Part shown: in pieces, positions 1 to 5,472 of the stretch
Layout of the letters: the number at the start of each line of letters is the position of its first letter
Position numbering within the stretch: position 1 is the stretch's first letter
Source of the DNA: RGIG5579 sp045544655
GTDB taxonomy: Bacteria; Bacillota; Clostridia; Oscillospirales; SIG627
Assembly (NCBI GenBank): GCA_045544655.1
Contig: JAZPZL010000117.1
Span: forward strand, 1 to 7,515
Direction: 5' to 3'
Length of the DNA: 7,515 nucleotides
Notes under the pieces: model-generated
The model's input: only the letters and a program-made list of their open reading frames with translations
Database searches by the model: none
What the model was told of the DNA's origin: nothing
Position numbers and translations under genes: made by a program

Positions 1-348
1 AAATTCATGATTTGCCAACGCCCGGCGCAAAAGGCGAGAGGACTTTTGTGGGAGTTTGTTGGGGGCAAGGTGGAAATAGGCGAAACAAAAGAAGAGGCAC
101 TTGTTCGTGAGTGCAGGGAAGAGCTTGCCGTAACCCTTTCTGTCGGCGAGGTGTTTATGGATGTTATCCACGATTATCCCGACCTGACGGTGCATTTGAC
201 CTTGTTTAACGCAACGATTGCAGAGGGCATTCCACAGAAGCTGGAACACAACGATATTCGGTGGATCACCCCTGCAGAGATTCCGAATTATGAGTTCTGC
301 CCTGCGGATGAAGAGATACTCAAGAAAATTTGCGAGGTTCATTTATGA
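1..348 (+). CDS. Nudix hydrolase, MutT-like (5' end cut off by the window)
   Basis: Nudix enzymes hydrolyse nucleoside diphosphates linked to another moiety; MutT-like members clean oxidised or non-canonical NTPs from the cytosolic pool. The frame is open from base 1, and the first ATG (7) is already deep in the fold: the strand reading ICQRP followed by LLWEFVGGKVE normally lies some 20-25 residues into MutT-like proteins. The true start is therefore outside the window. Counting from that internal Met, the Nudix box spans residues 20-42: G20, E26, R34-E35, E38-E39. The usual Gly near its end is Ala41, and WEFPGG reads WEFVGG. The metal-binding glutamates are all present, so activity is likely; the substrate is not predictable. 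The stop TGA overlaps the ATG of the next gene, so the two are probably translationally coupled. Confidence 0.9.
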   Translation, partial: KFMICQRPAQKARGLLWEFVGGKVEIGETKEEALVRECREELAVTLSVGEVFMDVIHDYPDLTVHLTLFNATIAEGIPQKLEHNDIRWITPAEIPNYEFCPADEEILKKICEVHL

Positions 349-794
349 TCATTGAACTTGCACAAAGCAAAGATAAACAGAAAATCGCAAAGCTCGATCG
401 GCATATTCCATCCTCGAGGCTGGGCGAATGTATATGGAATCAAAATGTTTACGTTCTGAAGGATGATTCTATTCAAAACGGTGGACAAAACCATCGTATG
501 AAGGATCCCGTGGTGGGTGTACTGCGATACAGCCTGTTTTGGCAGACGATTCCGTTTTTGGATTTTTTGTATTTGGATACGTCATACCGAAAAAAAGGCT
601 TTGGTACCGAAATGATGCGTTTGTGGGAAGAGAAAATGGCGCAGATGGGTTACAAATACGTGATGACCAGTACCCAAGCTGATGAGGATGCTTGGAGATT
701 TTACGAAAAACTGGGATACAGAAGGGTGGGCGGCTTCTTTCCACCTGAGCAGGATGCGGAAGAATGGATGTTCGTAAAGAGATTGGGAGAATAA
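345..794 (+). CDS. GNAT family N-acetyltransferase
   Basis: This 149-residue protein is a single-domain GNAT that should transfer an acetyl group from acetyl-CoA to an unknown amine. The acetyl-CoA pyrophosphate loop (motif A) is R82-K-K-G-F-G87, preceded by the strand FLDFLYLD. Motif B follows as DAWRFYEKLGY at 115-125, with the usual Tyr120 that can act as general acid. The ATG at 345 overlaps the preceding TGA (ATGA) and has a GAGG motif (334-337) 7 nt upstream. An in-frame TTG at 330 would add five residues but has no better ribosome site. Residues 41-56 form a polar loop rich in Asn and Gln, probably an insertion between early strands. It sits inside the + strand operon; the next gene begins 2 or 26 nt downstream, depending on the start used. 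Confidence 0.88.
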   Translation: MIIELAQSKDKQKIAKLDRHIPSSRLGECIWNQNVYVLKDDSIQNGGQNHRMKDPVVGVLRYSLFWQTIPFLDFLYLDTSYRKKGFGTEMMRLWEEKMAQMGYKYVMTSTQADEDAWRFYEKLGYRRVGGFFPPEQDAEEWMFVKRLGE

Positions 795-820
795 AAATGA
801 AGCATTATGAAAGGTGTAAA

Positions 821-1921
821 ATGGAATACAGACAACTTCCTCGGGGAAATCAAAATGAAACATTCAGTGTGCTTGGTCTTGGAATGGGTGGGATCGGAAA
901 GACACCGGCAGATGAGATCGAAGCGATCATACGCAAGGCGATTGAGAATGGCATCAATTTTTTTGACCTTTGCACGGCAGGGGCATCCTACGCTCCCATC
1001 GGCAGAGCCATAAAGGATTGCCGTAATAGGGTGTTTTTGCAGGTTCATTTCGGTGCCGTTTACGACGAGGACGGCGAGTACGGATGGTGTCGCGATTTTG
1101 ATACCATCAAAAAGACGTTCCTTTGGGAGCTTGAACAGCTTGGCACGGATTACGTGGACTTTGGTTTTCTTCACTGTGTGGACGATGACGAAGATTTTGA
1201 CCGGCTTTGTGAGATCGGTGTGCTTGATTATTTGAAGGAGCTTAAAGGGCAGGGCGTCGTTCATCACATCGGCTTTTCCTCTCACACGCCGAGCGTGGCA
1301 AATCGCATCCTTGATACGGGACTTGCGGATATGATGATGTTTTCCATCAATCCCGCCTACGATTTTGAAAAGGGGGATGAATACGGGATCGGCTCTGTCA
1401 ATGAACGCTTTGAGCTTTTCAGGCGGTGTGAGCGAGAGGGCGTTGGCATTTCGGTGATGAAGCCATTTTTTGCAGGTCAGCTTTTGTCCGCCGAGCAGTC
1501 TCCCTTTGGGGTTGCTCTGACCCACGATCAATGCTTGCAATACGCCATTGACCGTCCGGGGGTTCTGACCGCCGTTCCCGGTGTTCAGACGATGGAGCAT
1601 CTGGATACCCTTTTGAAATATCTTACTGCAAGTGACGAGGAAAAGGACTACTCCGTGATCGGCACGTTTACGGCGGATACCGTTACGGGAACCTGCGTGT
1701 ACTGTAACCATTGCCAGCCTTGCCCGGCAGGAATCGATATCGGTCTTGTGAACAAGTACTATGATCTTGCCCTGGCAGGGGATCGTATTGCGGCAAATCA
1801 CTATACGAAGCTGTCGGTCAATGCCGAGGCTTGCTTACATTGCGGTCATTGTGAGAGCCGTTGTCCCTTTTCGGTCAAGCAGGAGAGTCGGATGGAAGAG
1901 ATCGCAAATTATTTTCGCTGA
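821..1921 (+). CDS. Aldo/keto reductase-like protein with two C-terminal [4Fe-4S] cluster motifs
   Basis: The protein has 366 residues: an AKR (beta/alpha)8 barrel at about 1-280 and a ferredoxin-like tail. The barrel opens with MEYRQLPRGN and VLGLGMGGIG, and keeps the GINFFD strand (Asp49) and the GFLHCVDD strand (His118). The tail carries C292-x2-C-x2-C-x2-C301-P and C338-x2-C-x2-C-x3-C348-P, typical of two [4Fe-4S] clusters, so it probably exchanges electrons with a redox partner in the cytosol. The usual catalytic Tyr after FDTA is not at its expected place (the segment reads FDLCTAGASY), and the usual Lys strand reads LQVHFGA with His76 instead. The substrate is unknown. ATG 821 is chosen because family members begin near MEYRxL and AAGG (811-814) lies 6 nt upstream. 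The in-frame ATG at 797, with GGAG at 786-789, is a real alternative adding eight residues. Confidence 0.87.
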   Translation: MEYRQLPRGNQNETFSVLGLGMGGIGKTPADEIEAIIRKAIENGINFFDLCTAGASYAPIGRAIKDCRNRVFLQVHFGAVYDEDGEYGWCRDFDTIKKTFLWELEQLGTDYVDFGFLHCVDDDEDFDRLCEIGVLDYLKELKGQGVVHHIGFSSHTPSVANRILDTGLADMMMFSINPAYDFEKGDEYGIGSVNERFELFRRCEREGVGISVMKPFFAGQLLSAEQSPFGVALTHDQCLQYAIDRPGVLTAVPGVQTMEHLDTLLKYLTASDEEKDYSVIGTFTADTVTGTCVYCNHCQPCPAGIDIGLVNKYYDLALAGDRIAANHYTKLSVNAEACLHCGHCESRCPFSVKQESRMEEIANYFR

Positions 1922-1938
1922 CGGTGAAGGGAATTGCT

Positions 1939-2592
1939 ATGATTTTAGAAACGAAACGCCTCATCCTGCGGCCCTGGTGCGAGGATGATGCAGACGAACT
2001 TTATAAATACGCCTGTGACCCGGAGGTAGGCCCGCCCGCCGGATGGCCGCCTCATACCGGCGTGGAAAACAGCCGCGAGATCATTCGAACGGTGCTGTCT
2101 GCGCCGGAGACCTACGCCGTGTGTCTCAAGGAGAACGGAAACCCCATTGGCAGCATTGGCTTTCATCGCAACGACCTTGCGGAGGGGGATGACGAATACG
2201 AGCTCGGCTATTGGATCGGAAAGCAGTTTTGGGGGCAGGGACTCATTCCCGAAGGGGCTCGCGAGATGCTTCGATACGCATTTGAAGATCTCAAAATGAA
2301 TCGCATTTGGTGCGGATATTACGAGGGAAACGAGAAAAGCCGCCGCGTTCAGGAAAAGCTGGGCTTCGTCTATCAACGGAGGACCGAAGGGCTTGAGGTG
2401 AAGCTCCTCCACGAGATCCGCACGGGTCACTCAAACCTGATGACCAAGGAGCGTTGGCAAAGGGTAGAGCTTTTCCGTCAGCAGAAAAAGACACTGGATA
2501 CTTTTTTGCAAAGTGGTGCCATCTCGCACGGGCAGTATGATAAGAGCTTGGGAGATCTGAGAAGTCTTATGGAAATGCAGGGCGTTGAATAA
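1939..2592 (+). CDS. RimJ/RimL-type GNAT acetyltransferase with a short C-terminal helical tail
   Basis: The protein has 217 residues. Residues 1-175 form a GNAT domain of the RimJ/RimL kind: the N-terminal ETKRLILRPW, the strand YELGYWIG, the acetyl-CoA loop Q96-F-W-G-Q-G101, then NEKSRRVQEKLGF at 131-143. Such enzymes acetylate protein N termini or small amines; the target here is unknown. Residues 176-217 are an extra tail of two predicted helices around SGAIS (192-196), ending DKSLGDLRSLM. This resembles SHOCT-like C-terminal modules rather than any part of the GNAT fold. ATG 1939 is preferred over upstream in-frame starts because AAGGGA (1927-1932) lies 6 nt before it and the GNAT fold begins exactly there; starting at 1861 would overlap the reductase gene by 61 nt. 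It follows the reductase by 17 nt in the same operon. Confidence 0.88.
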   Translation: MILETKRLILRPWCEDDADELYKYACDPEVGPPAGWPPHTGVENSREIIRTVLSAPETYAVCLKENGNPIGSIGFHRNDLAEGDDEYELGYWIGKQFWGQGLIPEGAREMLRYAFEDLKMNRIWCGYYEGNEKSRRVQEKLGFVYQRRTEGLEVKLLHEIRTGHSNLMTKERWQRVELFRQQKKTLDTFLQSGAISHGQYDKSLGDLRSLMEMQGVE

Positions 2593-2597
2593 GGAGG
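2593..2597 (+). promoter_or_regulatory. Ribosome binding site that fixes a TTG start
   Basis: GGAGG directly follows the TAA of the second acetyltransferase and sits 6 nt before TTG 2604. No ATG or GTG competes in this frame before the DUF1232 core, so the TTG start is well supported. Confidence 0.8.
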
Positions 2598-2603
2598 ATT
2601 CCC

Positions 2604-2972
2604 TTGGATTTAAAAGAGCGTGCAAAAAAGCTGAAAACGGATATTCCGGCGGTATTCCTTGCGTTAAAGGACAGGCGAACACCGTGGTATGCAAAGATCC
2701 TTGCGGCGGTGGTGGTCGTGTACGCGCTTTCCCCCGTTGATCTGATTCCCGATTTCATTCCCGTTCTCGGGTATTTGGATGATCTGATCCTTTTGCCGGC
2801 ACTGATCGCGCTTTGCATCAGGTGTATCCCGAAGGACGTATTTGCCTCTTGCCGCAGCCGTGCGCAGGGGATGTGGGGGAACGGAAAGCCGGAAAAATGG
2901 TATTATGCCATTCCTTTCGTATTAATTTGGGTGGCGGTCATTGCTTTGATCGTCATTGTATTGATCGGATAA
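2604..2972 (+). CDS. YkvA/DUF1232 family small membrane protein
   Basis: The protein has 122 residues. The DUF1232 signature is clear: TPWYAKILAAVVVVYALSP then VDLIPDFIPVLGYLDDLILL, spanning about 26-64. The family is widespread in bacteria and its biochemical role is not established. The hydrophobic stretch 29-45, the hydrophobic segment around 61-72 and the strongly hydrophobic C terminus (100-122, ending VIALIVIVLIG) suggest two or three membrane segments, with a basic N terminus (KERAKKLK) probably cytosolic. The C-terminal membrane anchor after the Trp/Lys-containing linker (91-99) goes beyond the minimal DUF1232 core. It starts at TTG behind a strong GGAGG and is the last gene of the + strand operon, 54 nt before the terminator stem. 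Confidence 0.87.
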   Translation: MDLKERAKKLKTDIPAVFLALKDRRTPWYAKILAAVVVVYALSPVDLIPDFIPVLGYLDDLILLPALIALCIRCIPKDVFASCRSRAQGMWGNGKPEKWYYAIPFVLIWVAVIALIVIVLIG

Positions 2973-3026
2973 AGAGAGTGGGCCGATCATCGCATGGGGA
3001 ATATTGCCCTACGAAACCATAAAAAG

Positions 3027-3067
3027 ATGCACCCCAAAATGGGGTGCATATCACTTTTTTGGTGCAT
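3027..3067. terminator. Shared terminator between convergent genes, with two alternative hairpins
   Basis: Bases 3027-3036 and 3040-3049 pair perfectly (10 bp, loop AAA). Read on the - strand, the stem is followed by C then TTTTT (3025-3021), a classical intrinsic terminator for the GH2 gene. Read on the + strand, the T-run (3055-3060) starts five bases after the stem. A second copy of GGTGCAT (3061-3067) can instead pair with ATGCACC (3027-3033), and is followed by A and seven T residues (3069-3075). The + strand operon may therefore end at either structure. Confidence 0.85.
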
Positions 3068-3073
3068 ATTTTT

Positions 3074-5341
3074 TTATTTCTTTTTGGGGGCTTTAATCTT
3101 GTTTAGCTTGGCGTTGAGCTGGAGAAGCTCTTCCTTGGTGAATTTCACGTCCATCATACCGCCCATAAGGGTGAACAGGCGAAGCACGGTGAAGCCGCCC
3201 ATCATACTCATCATTTCGGGCGTTACGTCAAAGCCTGCCGCTTTGAAGGAGCCCCCCTTCTTGCCGTCCTTTTTGCCCTTGCCGCCCATCAGCTTGCCAA
3301 CCAGCCCCATGAAGAGCATTTTGCCCTGGAGGGTAGAGATGACGTCGCTCATTTTGTCGTTGAGGGAAAGGTAGCCTTCGGGCGCTTCGATATCAAACCA
3401 GTTGAGAATCGCACCCTTTTCCACCAGTCTGTAGGCTTCGTTGAAGGTATCTACCTTTCGGATCACACTGCAATCCTTAAATTCGCCTGCAACGGCTTCC
3501 AGATGGGTTTCGCCTTCATTCTTCACGTCAAAGTAGAAGAAATGATCCTCGGCGCTCTTCTTGCCCAGAGAAACGCCGTTGGCAAACAGCTCCACTTCGG
3601 GGAGATTGGAGTATACGGTGACGCGGGTCACGTCCTCTACGCGGTCAACGTAGCGCTTGCCGCAAAGGTGAACGAAGGGCTCGTCGGAGAGCCATGCCTT
3701 GTAGGCGTAGAAGGCGTCCTTCTTATACTTGCGGTCAAAGGTGACAAGACCCTTGTGGTTCTGTCCGTTTTCACCGCCCTCGTTACGGGCATCCGCGCCA
3801 AAGTCGAACATATTCCATACGTGGGTAGCCCACATATACTTGCGGCTGAAGAACTGCTTGATCAATTCCTCGTGATAATACGTCTGGTATTCCTGGGTAT
3901 AGTGGCCCTGGGTGGGGGTGGAGGTGTGCCAGTTCAAGGCCTCACAGCCGTATTCGGAACAGCCGATGGGAATATTGGGATGGGTCTTGTGGAATTTATC
4001 AAACCAGGGACCGTTCATATCCGTTTCACCGCCGTACCAACCGAAGTAATGGTTGTAGGAAACCAGATCGGAGATCTGCAGATAGGGATCGTCCATTTTG
4101 CACATGGAAACCGCGGCGATGGTGGTCAGTCTGGTCTTGTCCATAGTATGGCAAAGATCGTTGAGGATGCGGTGGTTTTCCAAAAGATCCTCGTCAGAGC
4201 CACCGATGCCGATCTCGTTGGAAAGACCCCAAACGCAGATGCTTGCATGGTTGTAGTTCTGACTGATCAGCTCCTTCATCTGGCTGATGGTATTTTCACG
4301 ACCGCCGGGCATATGCTTGGAAATGTAGGGGATCTCTGCCCAAATCACTAGACCCTTTTCATCGCAAAGGTCGTAGAAATGCTGATCGTGCTGGTAATGA
4401 GCCAGACGGATGGTGGTAGCGCCTACCTCGCAAATGAGATCAATATCCTCCTCGTGGTGCTCGGGGAGAAGGGCGTTGCCGAAGCCCCATCTGTCCTGAT
4501 GGCGGGAAACGCCGCGCAGGGGGTATTCTTCCCCGTTGAGGATGAAGCCATTTTCGGGATCCACGCGGAAGCTGCGGCAACCGAAGCGGCTGCAAACGTT
4601 ATCCAAAACGTCGTCGCCTTCTACCAGCTCAACCTCACAGCAATACAGATAAGGATCCTTTCTGCCGTGCCACAGATGAACGTTTGCAATATCAAAGGTT
4701 ACCTTTTTATCGGCAGAGGTGATGGAAGCAATGGCGTTTTCTTCCTTGTCGTAAATGGTGTAGACCAGCTTCTGCTCCGGCTTTTGATCGGTGACGAAAA
4801 CTTCTACCTCCACCTTGGCATCCTTGCCGCAGATCTCGGGGGTGATCATCAAACCGGGTGCACCGTAATAATCCAGATCAAAGTGGGACGCGCTGACGCA
4901 GATCAGATTTACGTCTCTGTAAAGACCGCCGTAGAAGGTGAAGTCTGCCATCTGGGGATATACGGTCTCGTTGGGTGAGTTGTCTACCTTCACGACCAAA
5001 AGGTTGACCGCTTCCATTGCATCGGTCAGATCCACTCTCCAGGTGGAGTAGCCGCCGTCGTGGTGAGCAAGTGCCTTGCCGTTGAGGTAAACGTCGGCAG
5101 AGGAGTTGGCGCCTCTCAGCTCCAGATAGTAGCGATCTGCTACGGGAAGCTCGGCTTTGTTGATGGTTTTGGCGTAATAAGCCGTTCCGCGGAAATAGTC
5201 GTTGTTACCATCCTGACCGTCAATGGCGTTCCAGGAGTGGGGGAGATTGACAAAATTCCAATCAGCGGGCATTGCGGCTGGAATCTCGCTTGCCTGCTTG
5301 GTAAAAGCCCATTTTCTGTTCAGGTTAAGAATCTTTCGCAT
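3074..5341 (-). CDS. Glycoside hydrolase family 2 (beta-galactosidase/beta-glucuronidase-like), cytosolic
   Basis: The protein has 755 residues. It is a retaining exo-glycosidase of GH2: an N-terminal jelly-roll sugar-binding domain (about 1-150, with NLPHSWNAIDGQDG and FYGGLYRDV), an Ig-like domain (about 160-260), then a TIM barrel (about 262-555) opening with GFILNGEEYPLRGVSRHQD. The acid/base is Glu376 in LSNEIG and the nucleophile Glu463 in SEYG. There is no signal peptide, so the substrate must be imported, fitting the symporter gene upstream. N528-H-K530-G lies where beta-glucuronidases carry their NxK carboxylate motif, and NHYFGWY (430-436) matches both galactosidase and glucuronidase patterns, so specificity is open. 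A Met/Gly/Lys-rich tail (about 645-755) follows an Ig-like region. ATG 5341 is used because GGAGG (- strand, 5351-5347) precedes it; a TTG at 5353 would lie within or before that site. Confidence 0.92.
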   Translation of the reverse strand: MRKILNLNRKWAFTKQASEIPAAMPADWNFVNLPHSWNAIDGQDGNNDYFRGTAYYAKTINKAELPVADRYYLELRGANSSADVYLNGKALAHHDGGYSTWRVDLTDAMEAVNLLVVKVDNSPNETVYPQMADFTFYGGLYRDVNLICVSASHFDLDYYGAPGLMITPEICGKDAKVEVEVFVTDQKPEQKLVYTIYDKEENAIASITSADKKVTFDIANVHLWHGRKDPYLYCCEVELVEGDDVLDNVCSRFGCRSFRVDPENGFILNGEEYPLRGVSRHQDRWGFGNALLPEHHEEDIDLICEVGATTIRLAHYQHDQHFYDLCDEKGLVIWAEIPYISKHMPGGRENTISQMKELISQNYNHASICVWGLSNEIGIGGSDEDLLENHRILNDLCHTMDKTRLTTIAAVSMCKMDDPYLQISDLVSYNHYFGWYGGETDMNGPWFDKFHKTHPNIPIGCSEYGCEALNWHTSTPTQGHYTQEYQTYYHEELIKQFFSRKYMWATHVWNMFDFGADARNEGGENGQNHKGLVTFDRKYKKDAFYAYKAWLSDEPFVHLCGKRYVDRVEDVTRVTVYSNLPEVELFANGVSLGKKSAEDHFFYFDVKNEGETHLEAVAGEFKDCSVIRKVDTFNEAYRLVEKGAILNWFDIEAPEGYLSLNDKMSDVISTLQGKMLFMGLVGKLMGGKGKKDGKKGGSFKAAGFDVTPEMMSMMGGFTVLRLFTLMGGMMDVKFTKEELLQLNAKLNKIKAPKKK

Positions 5342-5368
5342 AGTTTCCTCCAAATAAAAGATAAGGAT

Positions 5369-5397
5369 ATTATAACCTGCCGTGCAGGTTTGGTCAA
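5369..5397 (-). promoter_or_regulatory. Sigma-A-type promoter of the GH2 gene
   Basis: On the - strand TTGACC (5397-5392) and TATAAT (5374-5369) are separated by exactly 17 bp: five of six and six of six consensus matches. The expected transcript start is near 5361-5363, giving a leader of about 20 nt containing GGAGG. The promoter lies just after the symporter terminator, so the hydrolase has independent transcription. Confidence 0.85.
5374..5390. promoter_or_regulatory. Putative operator palindrome in the GH2 promoter spacer
   Basis: AACCTGC and GCAGGTT form a perfect inverted repeat of 7 bp arms around a 3 bp centre, filling the spacer between -35 and -10 and touching the -10 box. It lies upstream of the expected transcript start, so it should act as DNA rather than RNA. 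A bound dimeric repressor would block RNA polymerase directly. The protein is not identifiable here, and the same repeat is not seen in the symporter/regulator promoter region. Confidence 0.65.
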
Positions 5398-5409
5398 ATA
5401 TTTTCTGAA

Positions 5410-5443
5410 AAAACGTCCGACAAAGGCTTTTGTCGGACGTTTT
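5410..5443 (-). terminator. Intrinsic terminator of the sugar symporter gene
   Basis: A perfect 15 bp stem (5410-5424 with 5429-5443, loop GGCT) has a GC-rich core of CGTCCGAC. On the - strand it runs directly into a T-tract (positions 5413-5408), 30 nt after the symporter stop codon. It separates the symporter transcript from the GH2 promoter. Confidence 0.92.
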
Positions 5444-5472
5444 CCCTTTATTTATGCTTTTTTCAAGAGAGA

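Noticed and set aside
701..1801. 366-codon open frame on the - strand opposite the reductase gene
   Set aside because: It lies wholly antisense to genes with clear families, its product has no recognisable domain, and no convincing ribosome site precedes it. It is a by-product of the codon pattern of the + strand genes.
2994..3374. Open frame on the + strand after the DUF1232 gene
   Set aside because: It would be read through the terminator and then antisense to the GH2 tail, and its product shows no family features.
3503..4978. Two open frames (282 and 199 codons) on the + strand opposite the GH2 gene
   Set aside because: They are antisense to a full GH2 gene with both catalytic glutamates, and neither has a recognisable domain or a promoter.
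5342..5368. Riboswitch or RNA leader upstream of the GH2 gene
   Set aside because: The predicted transcript start leaves only about 20 nt of leader, too short for a riboswitch, and the palindrome lies outside the transcript.
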